A stretch of DNA of 64,000 bases from Cyanobium sp. Cruz-8D1 (GCF_024345975.1 NZ_JAGQCD010000005.1:1-64000), one strand, 5' to 3'; positions 26,914 through 39,411 are shown, numbered from the stretch's first letter. Translations and numbers: made by a program. The notes: generated by a model not told the origin, from the letters alone.

Positions 26914-27810
26914 TCAGAGGAGCGGGCTGGTGATCGGCTTGCGGCTGCCGTACAGGAAGGCGTGCAGTTCTGGATCCTGCATGTAGCGGAGCACCCGCGC
27001 CGGGTAATCGAGCTTGCCGTTGTGCAGGTAGGCCAGGGTGGCCATGGCCTTGGCGTCGGCCGGGTTGGTGCTGGCGTTCATCAGGGTCTGGCCGGAGAGG
27101 CCCAGGGCCTGCTTGAGACGCACGAACTTGCCGACCAGCAACCGCACGTTGCGGTCAGGATCGAGCAGCTGCATGCGGGCCTCATCAATCTGCTCCGGGG
27201 TGGCATCGGCCGGCAGCAGGCCCTGCTTGACGAGCTCACCGAGGCTGAGCTGGGCGGGCCCAAGGGTGCTGAACAGGCCGCTGCGGGCGGCCAGAGGGTG
27301 ATCCTCGCCGGGCTTGGCATGTTGCAGTTCATCGAACAGCACGGCGGTCACCAGCATCGGGTTGATGCCGTGACGGCGGCTCTCGCTGAGGATCACCGGC
27401 CTGAGCTCCTCAAGCCGACCGAGGGTATGGGTGCGCAGGGGTTGGAGCTGGTCGATGCCCTCGGTGAACAGCTGGGCGAGGCGAGGCTGGGGGCCGTGGA
27501 CGCCGAAGCGGCGGTTCAGTTCGCGTAGCTCCTCAGGGCTGAAATCGACCGGGTCCGGACGCAGGCCTTCGCTGGTGGAGGGGCTGATCAGGGGAAAGGC
27601 CTCAAGGCCGCGCTCCGCTTCGGTGAGCAGGAAGGGGCTGCGGCCTTGGCGCTGGGGTTCCCGGCTGAAGGGAACGACACACAGTCCGATCGCCCCAAGC
27701 AGCAGGGTCGCTCGCAGCACAAGGCCATAAGCCCCAGGCTGGCGGGTGAGGCTGGAAGGCCTAGTTCTTGCGAAGCGGGACAGCAAGCAAAAACGTGCTC
27801 TTTCCATCAA
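26914..27810 (-). CDS. predicted lytic-transglycosylase-like protein (possibly DUF1402-related)
   Basis: This 298-residue protein has an N-terminal membrane segment (residues of about 28-47: LVLRATLLLGAIGLCVVPF). The extracytoplasmic domain contains SESRRHGINPMLVTAVLFDEL, LFSTLGPAQLSLGELV and a C-terminal AYLHNGKLDYPARVLRYM. This order (helix-Pro-helix with Glu, then G-P-x-Q, then YN-G-x-x-x-Y-x-x-x-V) is that of lysozyme-like transglycosylase domains, with Glu in FDEL as the likely catalytic residue. It converges with the amidase gene with 6 bases between them, consistent with a cell-wall role. The start is uncertain. Confidence 0.7.
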   Translation of the reverse strand: MMERARFCLLSRFARTRPSSLTRQPGAYGLVLRATLLLGAIGLCVVPFSREPQRQGRSPFLLTEAERGLEAFPLISPSTSEGLRPDPVDFSPEELRELNRRFGVHGPQPRLAQLFTEGIDQLQPLRTHTLGRLEELRPVILSESRRHGINPMLVTAVLFDELQHAKPGEDHPLAARSGLFSTLGPAQLSLGELVKQGLLPADATPEQIDEARMQLLDPDRNVRLLVGKFVRLKQALGLSGQTLMNASTNPADAKAMATLAYLHNGKLDYPARVLRYMQDPELHAFLYGSRKPITSPLL

Positions 27811-27958
27811 TCGTAACGAACACTTCCGGATTTGCCCCGCCAGTGGGGCGCTCTCGCCGCTGGACCCTGTGGGGGAAGCCCCGCATCCGCCGATCCGCTT
27901 GCCGAATATGGAGGCGGCTGGATACGGTTCGGGGGCCCGTCACGGCGTCCCAGGAGCC

Positions 27959-29560
27959 ATGTCCCCGCTGCCGCCGTTGAACGGCCACGATTCCGCTGCC
28001 CTCTGGGAGCGTTTCCGCCAGCTTCTCTGGCACGATCCCGATCTCTGCCTCTGGCTGGATGTGAGCCGGATGGCTCTTGGGGAGGAGGATCTGGCGTCCT
28101 TCCAGGCCCCCTTCGCCCGCGCCTTCGCCGCCATGGAGGCCCTGGAGGCCGGGGCCATCGCCAACGCCGACGAAGGGCGTCAGGTGGGTCATTACTGGTT
28201 GCGGGCCCCGGAGCTGGCTCCCGATCCGGCTGTGGCGGTGGCCATCGCTGCCGAAGTGGATCGGCTCGAAGCCTTCGGGCGGGAGGTGCTGGCGGGCACG
28301 ATCACGGCGCCCGGCGGCGGACCCTTCACTGACGTTCTCTGGATCGGCATCGGCGGCTCCGGGCTCGGGCCCCTGCTGATGCTCAGGGCCCTGCAGCGCC
28401 ATGGCACGGGTCTGCCGTTCCACTTCTTCGATAACGTCGACCCCGACGGCATGGCCCGCACCCTGGCCGGACTGGGCGAGCGGCTCACCACCACGCTGGT
28501 GATCGTGGTGAGCAAGTCGGGGGGCACCCCCGAACCGCACCTGGGCATGGTGCAGGCCCGGGCCCGGGTGGTGGCAGCCGGGGGCGACTGGAGTGCCCAG
28601 GCCGTGGCCATCACCATGGGCGGTAGCCACCTGGATCAGGAGGCCAAGGCGGCCGGCTGGCTGCGGCGTTTCGACATGTTCGATTGGGTGGGGGGCCGCA
28701 CCAGCATCACCAGTGCGGTGGGCCTGCTGCCCGCCGCCCTGATCGGCGCCGACCTGCGTGGCTTCCTGGAGGGGGCCGCCGCCATGGATCGCCTCACACG
28801 GGTGCCCAGCCTGCGGGCCAATCCGGCGGCCCTGCTGGCCGCCTCCTGGCACGTGGCCGGTGGCGGCCGCGGTCGCCGCGACATGGTGGTCTTGCCCTAC
28901 CGCGACCGGCTGGAGGTGTTCAGCCGCTACCTGCAGCAGCTGGTGATGGAGTCCCTGGGCAAGCGGCTCGACCGGGACGGTGAGGTGGTGCACCAGGGCC
29001 TGGCGGTCTACGGCAACAAGGGCTCCACCGATCAGCACGCCTACGTCCAGCAACTGCGCGATGGGCTCGACAACTTCTTCGTGACCTTCATCGAGGTGCT
29101 GGAGGACCCGGCGGAGATCGCCACGATCGCTGGCGAATGCCCCGCCGATTTCCTCGAGGGGTTCCTGCAGGGCACCCGGGCGGCCCTGGCCGAACAGGAC
29201 CGCCAGAGCATCACCATCACCCTGCGCCGCTTCGACGCCCGGGGCCTCGGGGCCCTGATCGGCCTGTTCGAGCGGGCCGTCGGGCTCTACGGAGAGCTGG
29301 TCAACGTCAACGCCTACCACCAGCCCGGGGTGGAAGCCGGCAAGCTGGCGGCCGCGGGGATCCTGGCGTTGCAGAGTCAGGTGGAGGGTCTGTTGGCCGA
29401 TGGCCAGCCCCGCAGCCTGGCCACCATTCAGGCGCAACTGGAGCTGCAGGCGGTGGAGCCGGTGTTCTGGCTGCTGCGCCACCTCTGCGCCAACGATCGC
29501 GGTTATGGCGCCGTTGGCGACTGGGCCCGGCCCGACAGCCTGACCTTCCACCACACCTGA
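27959..29560 (+). CDS. pgi: glucose-6-phosphate isomerase
   Basis: This 533-residue enzyme interconverts glucose-6-phosphate and fructose-6-phosphate. It shows [13 protein letters not shown], a phosphate-binding SKSGGTPEP, the [14 protein letters not shown] signature, [18 protein letters not shown] with the catalytic Gln/His region, and the C-terminal [13 protein letters not shown]. It belongs to the cyanobacterial-type Pgi of this length. The frame is open further upstream, but Met at 27959 (MSPLPPLNG) is the first sensible start and leaves about 150 bases for a divergent promoter shared with the transglycosylase-like gene. Confidence 0.97.
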   Translation: MSPLPPLNGHDSAALWERFRQLLWHDPDLCLWLDVSRMALGEEDLASFQAPFARAFAAMEALEAGAIANADEGRQVGHYWLRAPELAPDPAVAVAIAAEVDRLEAFGREVLAGTITAPGGGPFTDVLWIGIGGSGLGPLLMLRALQRHGTGLPFHFFDNVDPDGMARTLAGLGERLTTTLVIVVSKSGGTPEPHLGMVQARARVVAAGGDWSAQAVAITMGGSHLDQEAKAAGWLRRFDMFDWVGGRTSITSAVGLLPAALIGADLRGFLEGAAAMDRLTRVPSLRANPAALLAASWHVAGGGRGRRDMVVLPYRDRLEVFSRYLQQLVMESLGKRLDRDGEVVHQGLAVYGNKGSTDQHAYVQQLRDGLDNFFVTFIEVLEDPAEIATIAGECPADFLEGFLQGTRAALAEQDRQSITITLRRFDARGLGALIGLFERAVGLYGELVNVNAYHQPGVEAGKLAAAGILALQSQVEGLLADGQPRSLATIQAQLELQAVEPVFWLLRHLCANDRGYGAVGDWARPDSLTFHHT

Positions 29561-29579
29561 TAGGTTTCGGATCTTTGCC

Positions 29580-30692
29580 ATGGTCCGCTCCCGCGCCGCG
29601 GTCGCCTGGGCCGCCGGCCAGCCGCTGGAGGTCACCGAGATCGACGTGGAGGGCCCTCGGCCCGGCGAAGTGCTGCTGCGGGTGGTGGCCACGGGGGTGT
29701 GCCACACCGATGCCTTCACCCTCTCCGGTGCCGACCCCGAGGGGATCTTCCCGGCGGTGCTCGGCCATGAGGGCGGTGCGGTGGTGGAAGAGGTGGGGCC
29801 AGGCGTGACGTCCCTGGCGGTGGGGGATCACGTGATTCCGCTCTACACGCCCGAATGCCGCGCCTGCCGCTTCTGCCTCTCCGGCAAGACCAACCTCTGC
29901 CAGGCGATTCGCGCCACCCAGGGCAAGGGCCTGATGCCCGATGGCAGCAGCCGCTTCTCCAGGAACGGCGAGCGGATCTTCCACTACATGGGCACCTCCA
30001 CCTTCTCCGAATACACGGTGGTGCCTGAGATCGCCGTGGCGAAGATCGCCCCGGAGGCGCCGCTGGAGACGGTGTGCCTGCTGGGCTGCGGCGTCACCAC
30101 CGGCATCGGCGCCGTGCTCAACACCGCCAAGGTGGAAGCGGGCAGCAGCGTGGCCGTCTTCGGCCTCGGCGGCATCGGCCTGGCGGTGATCATCGGGGCG
30201 GTGATGGCCGGGGCCGAGCGGATCATCGGCATCGACACCAACCCCGACAAGTTCGCCATCGCCGGCCAGCTCGGCGCCACCGAGTGCCTCGATCCCAGGG
30301 CCTTCGATGCCCCGATCCAGGAGGTGGTGATCGATCGCACCGACGGCGGCGTCGACTACTCGTTCGAGTGCATCGGCAACGTCCAGGTGATGCGCGCCGC
30401 CCTGGAGTGCTGCCACAAGGGCTGGGGCGAATCCACGATCATCGGTGTGGCCGGAGCGGGCCAGGAGATCGCCACCCGACCGTTCCAGCTCGTCACCGGG
30501 CGGGTGTGGCGCGGCTCCGCCTTCGGTGGGGTGCGGGGCCGCACGGAGCTGCCCGGCTATGTCGAGCGCTTCCAGCAGGGGGAGATCCCCCTCGAGCGCT
30601 TCATCACCCACACGATGGGGCTGGAGGACATCAACCGGGCCTTCGATCTGATGCACGCCGGCGAGAGCATCCGCTCGGTGATCCACTTCTGA
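29580..30692 (+). CDS. frmA: S-(hydroxymethyl)glutathione dehydrogenase (class III alcohol dehydrogenase)
   Basis: This 370-residue zinc enzyme oxidises the glutathione adduct of formaldehyde to S-formylglutathione with NAD+. It shows catalytic-zinc CHTDAFT (Cys 41), [12 protein letters not shown], structural-zinc [17 protein letters not shown] (near 91-105), nucleotide-binding [13 protein letters not shown] and [13 protein letters not shown]-type class III regions. It lies 32 bases upstream of the matching hydrolase gene, so the pair forms a formaldehyde-removal operon. Confidence 0.96.
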   Translation: MVRSRAAVAWAAGQPLEVTEIDVEGPRPGEVLLRVVATGVCHTDAFTLSGADPEGIFPAVLGHEGGAVVEEVGPGVTSLAVGDHVIPLYTPECRACRFCLSGKTNLCQAIRATQGKGLMPDGSSRFSRNGERIFHYMGTSTFSEYTVVPEIAVAKIAPEAPLETVCLLGCGVTTGIGAVLNTAKVEAGSSVAVFGLGGIGLAVIIGAVMAGAERIIGIDTNPDKFAIAGQLGATECLDPRAFDAPIQEVVIDRTDGGVDYSFECIGNVQVMRAALECCHKGWGESTIIGVAGAGQEIATRPFQLVTGRVWRGSAFGGVRGRTELPGYVERFQQGEIPLERFITHTMGLEDINRAFDLMHAGESIRSVIHF

Positions 30693-30723
30693 ACCCCCTG
30701 AGACCGCGGAGATCGGCGTCACC

Positions 30724-31555
30724 ATGATCGAGCTGCTCAGCGAAAACCGCAGCTTCGGCGGTCTGCACCGCCGCTACCGGCACCCGTCGTCCGAGCTGAA
30801 CAGCCCGGCGACCCTGGCGGTGTTCCTGCCCCCCCAGGCCCTCGCCGGGGCCCGGGTGCCGGCCCTCTACTGGCTTTCCGGCCTCACCTGCACCGACGAG
30901 AACGTCATGCAGAAGGGCGGGGCCCATCGCCTCGCCGCCGAGCTCGGCCTGGCCCTGGTGGCGCCGGACACGAGCCCCAGGGGCCCCGAGGTGCCCACCG
31001 ATCCGCAGGGTGGCTGGGACCTGGGCCCTGGGGCGGGCTTCTACGTGGATGCCACCGCCTCCCCCTGGGACCGGCACTACCGCATGCACAGTTACGTGGT
31101 GGAGGAGCTGCCCGCCCTGCTGGAGGCCCAGCTGCCCCTGAGCCAGGCGCGCAGCATCAGCGGCCATTCGATGGGGGGCCACGGCGCCCTGGTGGCGGCC
31201 CTGCGGCACCCGGGCCGCTACCGCTCGGTGTCCGCCTTCGCGCCGCTCTGCCACCCTTCGGCCTGTCCGTGGGGCCAGAAGGCCTTCGGGGCCTACCTGG
31301 GCACCGATCAACGGGCCTGGGCTGCCTGGGATGCCACGCGCCTGCTCGCCTCAGCGGCGCAGCGCCTGCCCCTGCTGGTGGACCAGGGCCTCGCCGATCC
31401 GTTCCTCGACAGCCAACTGCGGCCCGCCGACCTGGCGGCGGCGGCGGCAGCGGCCGGCCATCCCCTGGAGTTGCGCTACCAGGAGGGCTACGACCACAGC
31501 TACTTCTTCATCGCCAGCTTCATCGACGACCACCTGCGCCACCACGCCGCCGCCC

Positions 31556-31572
<17 letters not shown>
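30724..31572 (+). CDS. fghA: S-formylglutathione hydrolase
   Basis: This 282-residue alpha/beta-hydrolase (esterase D family) releases formate and glutathione from S-formylglutathione. It shows [19 protein letters not shown] (oxyanion region), the nucleophile elbow [10 protein letters not shown] (Ser near 148), DQGLADPFL with the Asp, and [16 protein letters not shown] with the His. It completes the pathway begun by the upstream dehydrogenase. The 3' end overlaps convergent leuS by 17 bases. Confidence 0.96.
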
Positions 31573-34180
<2,608 letters not shown>

Positions 34181-34225
34181 GGGCCGTATGGGGTGGGGGT
34201 GATCGTGTCACAGCCCATGGGTGGC

Positions 34226-34474
34226 TCAGCTGAGCGCGCGCAACGAAGCGATCGCCGTCAGGCTGATCAGCAGCAACGGGGTGCCGGGTTCGGTGCTCAT
34301 GGCCAGGAAATGGCAGTCCTGCCAGCGGATGATGCCATCACACTCCTGACCGGAGAGCAGCACGACGTTGACGGGGGTGCGGATGCGGATCAGCTCCTGA
34401 ACATGGCGCACACTGGGCAGGGTCGTGTCGAGCCTGGGCCCCCGCCGTTCAAAGAAACTCTGCATAGGATCCAT
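34226..34474 (-). CDS. hfq: Hfq-family RNA-associated protein (cyanobacterial type)
   Basis: This 82-residue protein matches the cyanobacterial Hfq pattern: LDTTLPSVRHVQELI, then TPVNVVLLSGQECDGIIRWQD, then LLLISLTAIASL. These correspond to the N-terminal helix, Sm1 strands and Sm2 strand of the Sm fold. Enterobacterial RNA-binding residues such as the Tyr-Lys-His of Sm2 are absent, as is usual in cyanobacterial Hfq, where the protein mainly takes part in pilus and motility functions. Met at 34474 and Met at 34465 are both possible starts. The start codon is only 25 bases from that of divergent dapF. Confidence 0.85.
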   Translation of the reverse strand: MDPMQSFFERRGPRLDTTLPSVRHVQELIRIRTPVNVVLLSGQECDGIIRWQDCHFLAMSTEPGTPLLLISLTAIASLRALS

Positions 34475-34499
34475 CCCAACCTCCAGGACTTACGGAACG

Positions 34500-35582
34500 G
34501 TGCGTCAGGTGCTCCCATTCAGCAAATATCAGGGCCTTGGGAATGACTTCTTGCTGCTTGACGGCCGCAGCTTAGGGGATCTGGACGACCCGTTCGGATT
34601 GACTCCCGAACGGGTGCAACGGCTCTGTGACCGGCGCTTCGGGGTCGGCGCCGATGGCGTCATCCTGGCCCTGCCGCCCCGGGAGGGCGGCGAACTGCGG
34701 ATGCGGATCTTCAACGCCGATGGCACCGAGCCGGAGATGTGCGGCAACGGCATCCGCTGTCTGGCCCGCTTCCTGGCCGACAGCGATGGCGACGTCGCCC
34801 CTCGCCGCTGGGAGGTCGAGACCCTGGCCGGCCGCATCGTGCCGGCCCTGGCCGAGGACGGGCGCATCCGCGTTGATATGGGTGCCCCGTTCCTGACGCC
34901 GGAGACGATTCCCACAGGTCTGGCCATGGGGGTGGAGGGGCTGCCGGTTGGGATGCTGGAGGTGCTGGGCCAGCCCATGGCCGTGGCGGCCGCCGGCATG
35001 GGCAATCCCCACGCCGTGGTGCCGGTGGATGACGTGGCAGCCATCGATCTGGAGACCCTGGGTGCCGCCCTGGAGGTGCACGAGGCCTTCCCGGCCCGCA
35101 CCAACGTCCATTTCGTTGAGGTGATCGCCCCCGACCATCTGGTGATGCGCGTCTGGGAGCGGGGAGCCGGGCCCACCCTGGCCTGTGGCACCGGTGCCTG
35201 CGCCACCCTGGTGGCCTGCCACCTGCTGGGTCTGGCCGACCGCCAGGCCCGGCTCGATCTGCCCGGCGGGCCCCTGGAGATCGACTGGGATGGGGCCAGC
35301 GGCCATGTCTTCATGACCGGTCCGGCCGAGGCGGTGTTCGACGGTGTGGTGGCCCCCTCGATGTTCGGGGTTGCCCTGGACGCACGTCCCGCCATCGATT
35401 GCGCGACGCTGTGCGTCAACGGCTGCCTCCGCCCCGAGGCCTGCGCCAGCGCTGAAGCCCGCGCCCGCGTCACGGCCCTGCTGGAGGGCCGCTCCCTCGA
35501 TGATCTGGTCACCCTGGCCGGCGAGTCCCTGGAATCCCGCACCCGGGACCGCCTCTGCCGTGATGAACCCGCCGCCCCCTGA
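34500..35582 (+). CDS. dapF: diaminopimelate epimerase with C-terminal extension
   Basis: This 360-residue enzyme interconverts LL- and meso-diaminopimelate for lysine and peptidoglycan synthesis. The core shows KYQGLGNDFLLLD, catalytic Cys in EMCGNGIRC (near residue 80), GNPHAVVPV, the RTNVHFVEV segment and catalytic Cys in LACGTGACAT (near 228). The core ends near residue 285 (GPAEAVFDG). The remaining 75 residues are an extra tail with a CxxxCxxxCxxxxxC cluster (CATLCVNGCLRPEAC), followed by a short helical segment. The tail overlaps the next gene by 20 bases. The start is GTG, with another GTG three codons later. Confidence 0.94.
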   Translation: MRQVLPFSKYQGLGNDFLLLDGRSLGDLDDPFGLTPERVQRLCDRRFGVGADGVILALPPREGGELRMRIFNADGTEPEMCGNGIRCLARFLADSDGDVAPRRWEVETLAGRIVPALAEDGRIRVDMGAPFLTPETIPTGLAMGVEGLPVGMLEVLGQPMAVAAAGMGNPHAVVPVDDVAAIDLETLGAALEVHEAFPARTNVHFVEVIAPDHLVMRVWERGAGPTLACGTGACATLVACHLLGLADRQARLDLPGGPLEIDWDGASGHVFMTGPAEAVFDGVVAPSMFGVALDARPAIDCATLCVNGCLRPEACASAEARARVTALLEGRSLDDLVTLAGESLESRTRDRLCRDEPAAP

Positions 35583-36777
35583 GCCCCCTGGGTCGGCAGG
35601 TCTCCGCCCAGGGGTTTACCTCGACGCCTGCGCCACCAGCCCCCCGGCGCCGGAGGTGCTCGACGCCATGGACCGTGCCCATCGGGAGGCCTGGGCCAAT
35701 CCCTCCAGCCTGCACGGCTTCGGCCTGGCGGCAGCCGACCGACTGGAGCGCGACCGCCAGGCCCTGGCGTCATGCCTGGGCTGCGGCAGCGACGAGCTGG
35801 TGTTGGTCTCGGGTGGCAGCGAAGCGATCCACACCGCCCTGATCGGTTGCGCCGGCTGCCTGGAGCCCGGCCGGGTGCTGCTCTCGGCGGTGGAGCATCC
35901 CGCCAGCTACGCCGCTGCCGACGCCATGGAGAGGCGGGGCTGGCAGCGGCAGCTGCTGCCGGTGGATCGCCGCGGTGTGGTGGACCTGGAGGCCCTCGAG
36001 GCGCTGCTGCAGCCGCCGACCCGTCTGGTCTCGATCCTCTGGGGCCAGAGCGAGGTGGGCACGCTCCAGCCGATCACCCGCATCGGCAAGCTCTGCCGCC
36101 AGGCCGGCGTGTTGCTGCATGTCGACGCCGTGCAGGTGGTGGGTCACCAAAGCCTCGACTTCAGCCAGCTGCCGGTGGACCTGCTCAGCTGCGCGGCCCA
36201 CAAGCTGCAGGGCCCCCGCGGTGTCGGCGCCCTGCTGGTGCGGCGCGGGCTCCGACTGGACCCCCTGATCGGCGGAGTTCAGGAAGCGGGCCGCCGCGGC
36301 GGTACCGAGCCCGTGGCCCTGGTGGCGGGGTTTGCGGCGGCCCTGGCGCTGGCCGAGCAGCGACTGGCGACCCACGGCGGAGTGGACCCCATGGGCCCCC
36401 TGCGGGATCGGCTTCTGGAGGCATTGTTGCCGCTCGAGGGGGTGCGCCTCAGCGGGCCGGCCCCGGACGACCCCTGCGGGCGCCTGCCCCATCACATCAG
36501 CCTGCTGGTGGCTGGCCCGGCGGGACGATCACTGAGCGGACGCCGGCTGGTGCGGGAGCTGGCCCGGCGGGGTTACGCCGTCAGCAGTGGATCGGCCTGC
36601 ACCAGTGGCGGGGCCGCGGGGGCCAGTGCCGTGCTGCTCGCCATGGGCTACAACCCCGAGGAGGCCGCCAGCGGCCTGCGACTCAGCCTGGGCCCCTGGC
36701 TCACCCCGGCCGATCTGGCCGGGCTGCCGGCGGCCCTGGAGGAGGCACGCCGCCGTGTCGCCGCAGCGCCTGGGTAG
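35563..36777 (+). CDS. cysteine desulfurase (NifS/IscS-like, class V aminotransferase)
   Basis: This PLP enzyme of 404 residues removes sulfur from cysteine for Fe-S cluster or other thio-cofactor assembly. It shows YLDACATSPPAPEVLDAM, NPSSLHGFGLAA, SGGSEAIHTALI, VEHPASY, the PLP Lys 214 in AAHKLQGPRGVG, RRGGTEPV and the sulfur-accepting Cys 346 in SSGSACTSGG. It overlaps dapF by 20 bases, so it is translated from the same message. It is a second-tier NifS-like enzyme rather than a SufS type, judged by the GSACTSG loop. Confidence 0.93.
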   Translation: MNPPPPEPPGSAGLRPGVYLDACATSPPAPEVLDAMDRAHREAWANPSSLHGFGLAAADRLERDRQALASCLGCGSDELVLVSGGSEAIHTALIGCAGCLEPGRVLLSAVEHPASYAAADAMERRGWQRQLLPVDRRGVVDLEALEALLQPPTRLVSILWGQSEVGTLQPITRIGKLCRQAGVLLHVDAVQVVGHQSLDFSQLPVDLLSCAAHKLQGPRGVGALLVRRGLRLDPLIGGVQEAGRRGGTEPVALVAGFAAALALAEQRLATHGGVDPMGPLRDRLLEALLPLEGVRLSGPAPDDPCGRLPHHISLLVAGPAGRSLSGRRLVRELARRGYAVSSGSACTSGGAAGASAVLLAMGYNPEEAASGLRLSLGPWLTPADLAGLPAALEEARRRVAAAPG

Positions 36778-36803
36778 GGTCCGCCCAGCCTTGTCGCACG
36801 CCG

Positions 36804-37493
36804 ATGCTGCCTGCTGATCTGCGCACCGCCGAGGCCGAAGCCCGCGAGGCCCTGCAGGCGGCCCTGGCGTCCGGATCCGGAGGTCGCTGGACCGTGGAGT
36901 TCCGTTTTGAAGGCTTGCGGCTGCTGCCGGTGGTGCTGCGCCTGCTGGAAGGGCTGCTGGCAGAGCGGCCCGCGTTGCGGCTGTTGTTCCCGGATGCCGG
37001 TGCCACGGCCCTGGCCCGCCGCGATGCCCCTGCCCTCGCCGATCGCATTGGCAGCTTCTCCGACCAGCGCCGGCTCCAGCAGCAGGAACCCTCCCGGGGG
37101 GTGCTGCTGCTGGTGGGGGCCAGCCAGGCGGACTACGAGCTGGTGGAAGCGGTGTGCGGCGGCCACGGCGACAGCGTGGTGCTGATCAATTCCTCTCTGG
37201 AAGATGCCGCCATCGGCATCGGCAGCGTGGCGCGCCAGCGCCGCAAGGGTTTCCTGGCCGGCTGGCGGGCCGCCTATGCCCTGTTGCCCCAGTCCGACCG
37301 CGCCCTGCGCTGCGCCTACCCGGGTGAGTGGGAGCTCTACCGACTCGACCCCGACGGTTATCGGCTGGCCGGGCGCTTCGAGCAGAAACCCGATGCCGAG
37401 CAGCAGGAGCTGGTCCTCAGCGGCGGGCAGGAGCCTGGTCTGGGGAGCAACCTGCGGGCCCTTGGCCAGATGATCGAAGACCTGCGGAACTGA
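36804..37493 (+). CDS. DUF1995-family protein
   Basis: This 229-residue protein fits the cyanobacterial and plastid DUF1995 group: an N-terminal helical part, VEFRFEGLRLLPVVLRLLEGL, RLLFPDAGATALARRDAP, RGVLLLVGASQADYELVEAVC, a VVLINSSLED segment and the conserved end GEWELYRLDPDGYRLAGRFEQKP. The function is not established; plant homologues are implicated in photosystem assembly. It starts 26 bases after the desulfurase gene and probably belongs to the same transcript. Confidence 0.75.
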   Translation: MLPADLRTAEAEAREALQAALASGSGGRWTVEFRFEGLRLLPVVLRLLEGLLAERPALRLLFPDAGATALARRDAPALADRIGSFSDQRRLQQQEPSRGVLLLVGASQADYELVEAVCGGHGDSVVLINSSLEDAAIGIGSVARQRRKGFLAGWRAAYALLPQSDRALRCAYPGEWELYRLDPDGYRLAGRFEQKPDAEQQELVLSGGQEPGLGSNLRALGQMIEDLRN

Positions 37494-37556
37494 CCCGCCG
37501 GCCCGGCTGGTGCATCCCGGAAAGGCTGCGTACACTTGCCTGGCTTTCAGGTGCCC

Positions 37557-38081
37557 ATGCCCAGCGATTCGCCCCGGTCCCGTTCCTGGAGCCCCATCGA
37601 CCTCGGTGCTGCCGCTGCGGCGCTGCTGGCGATCGGGGGCGTGATCTGGAGCCCCCGTCTGAGCGGGGCCGTGGCCCAGGCCACCGGGGCCCTTGAGCCC
37701 GTCACCGTGATGGTGGATGTGCGTGGTGCCCCAGCCGCCACCCCCCTGGAGCTGCTGCAACAGATCCGCCAGGAGGGCAAGGTGGCGATCGTGATTCGCA
37801 ACCAGCCCCACGGCAGCGTGGCGGTGAAGCAGATCATTCCCTTTGATCGGATCATCTCCACCCTCACCCCCGACGGAAAGGTGGTGAGTGCCCCCGATCC
37901 CAACCAGAAGACCTTCAGCACCTTTGATGGACGTTTCGTCCTGGAGGGCCAGGGCCGTCGCACCAGCGGCGGGGTTGTCTTCGGCAACCAAACGATCAAG
38001 ATCGGTGCCCCGGTGGAGCTGGAGGGGACCAACTTCCGCTTCAACGGCACTGTCACGGATCTGAAACTCGGAGCCTCCTGA
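37557..38081 (+). CDS. DUF4330-family membrane-anchored protein
   Basis: This 174-residue protein has one N-terminal transmembrane segment (residues of about 13-33: SPIDLGAAAAALLAIGGVIW). A periplasmic domain follows with VTVMVDVRGAPAATP, GKVAIVIRNQPHGSVAVKQII and the closing strands FGNQTIKIGAPVELEGTNFRFNGTV, typical of DUF4330 proteins of cyanobacteria. The function is unknown. The stop codon is one base before the PBP4 gene, which suggests an envelope role. Met at 37557 is preferred to an upstream Met at 37536. Confidence 0.72.
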   Translation: MPSDSPRSRSWSPIDLGAAAAALLAIGGVIWSPRLSGAVAQATGALEPVTVMVDVRGAPAATPLELLQQIRQEGKVAIVIRNQPHGSVAVKQIIPFDRIISTLTPDGKVVSAPDPNQKTFSTFDGRFVLEGQGRRTSGGVVFGNQTIKIGAPVELEGTNFRFNGTVTDLKLGAS

Positions 38082-38082
38082 G

Positions 38083-39411
38083 ATGACCGCGCCCGTCCGC
38101 CTGTCCCCTGGGTTCCGTTGCCCCTACAGCCCGCTGCGGGCGGTGGCCATCCTGCTGATGGCCGGGAGCACCAGTCCCCTGGGCACGGCGGCCTGGGCCC
38201 AGAACGCCCCGGCGCTGCCCTCACCCCGGGCCCTGCGCCCCCTGCCGATGGCCGCCTTACCGGAGGCGCCGCCCCCGGTGGGGATGCCGCGGCTGGCCGG
38301 GGAGGTCAGCTGTCCGTTGCTGCAACGGCAGCTTGCCCAGGCCCTGGGGTCGGAACAGTCCCGCTGGAGCGTCAGCGTCGCCGATGGCAGTGGACGGCTG
38401 CTGGCCGATGTCAACGGGCGCCTGCCCAGGGTGCCGGCCTCCAACCAGAAACTGATCAGCACCGCCTTCGCCCTCGACCGGCTCGGCCCCGACTACCGAC
38501 TCACCACCCAGTTGTGGCGTCTCCAGGACGGCACCCTGCGCATGGTCGGCCAGGGGGATCCCGATCTGGCCCTGCCCCAGCTGCAGCGCTTTGCCCAGCT
38601 GGCCATGGCGGCTGGCAGCCCCGTGCGGCTGGAGCTGGCGGAGGAAGCGCCCCAGAACTGGTGGCCCAGTGGCTGGCATCCGGGGGATCGGGTCTATGCC
38701 TACGGCGCGCCGATCACCCGGCTGGCCATCACCAGCAACGCGATCGACGACGCGGTGAGCAATCCCGCCTCGCGCTTGCAGACCCTGCTACGCCGCTCCA
38801 TGGCCCAGAGCGGCGGCCAGCCGGTGCAGCTGGCCCTGGTCTCGGCGCGGCAGCCGCTCCCCAGCGACGCCGTCCTGCTGCATGAGCAGCCCTCCACCTC
38901 GATGCATGGCCTGCTCAGCCTGGCCAACACCGAAAGCCATAACTTCACCGCCGAGGTGCTGCTGCGTCAGGCCGCCGGCACCTGGGACCTGCCCGAAGCC
39001 AGCCGGCGCACGGCTCTCTGGCTGAATGCCCAGGGCTTGCCGATGGAGGGTGTCCGGATCGCCGACGGCAGCGGCCTGGATCGCGCCAACCGGCTCACCA
39101 GCCGTTTCCTGGTGGCCCTGCTGCTGCGCATGGATCACCATCCCTACTCCAGGGATTACCTCAGTTCCATGGCCATCGCCGGTCGGCGGGGCACGCTGCG
39201 CAATCTCTACAAAGGCACCAGCCTGGATGGTCAGTTCTTCGCCAAGACTGGCACCCTGACGGGCGTGCGCTCGATCAGCGGCGTCCTGCAGACGGCAGAC
39301 GGCCCCCGCTATGTGAGTGCCGTGTCCGCCGGGGCGGGGGCTCCGAACACCACCATCGGCCGTGTCCTGCGCCAGGTCCAGTCCGCAGGGGCCTGTCAAC
39401 CGGCGTTCTGA
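38083..39411 (+). CDS. dacB: D-alanyl-D-alanine carboxypeptidase / endopeptidase (PBP4, S13)
   Basis: This 442-residue secreted enzyme has a signal peptide (LRAVAILLMAGSTSPLGTAAWA). It trims or cleaves peptidoglycan peptides. Penicillin-binding motifs are S-x-x-K in SNQK (Ser 120), a variant S-x-N in ESHNFTAEVLL and KTG in AKTGTLTGV (Lys 388). IADGSGLDRANRLT is typical of the S13 family. Start and order place it in an envelope cluster with DUF4330. Confidence 0.93.
   Translation: MTAPVRLSPGFRCPYSPLRAVAILLMAGSTSPLGTAAWAQNAPALPSPRALRPLPMAALPEAPPPVGMPRLAGEVSCPLLQRQLAQALGSEQSRWSVSVADGSGRLLADVNGRLPRVPASNQKLISTAFALDRLGPDYRLTTQLWRLQDGTLRMVGQGDPDLALPQLQRFAQLAMAAGSPVRLELAEEAPQNWWPSGWHPGDRVYAYGAPITRLAITSNAIDDAVSNPASRLQTLLRRSMAQSGGQPVQLALVSARQPLPSDAVLLHEQPSTSMHGLLSLANTESHNFTAEVLLRQAAGTWDLPEASRRTALWLNAQGLPMEGVRIADGSGLDRANRLTSRFLVALLLRMDHHPYSRDYLSSMAIAGRRGTLRNLYKGTSLDGQFFAKTGTLTGVRSISGVLQTADGPRYVSAVSAGAGAPNTTIGRVLRQVQSAGACQPAF

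Noticed and set aside
27761-29719. 652-codon open frame on the minus strand opposite pgi
   Set aside because: The plus strand carries all Pgi motifs. The antisense frame is His/Gln/Gly-rich with no domain.
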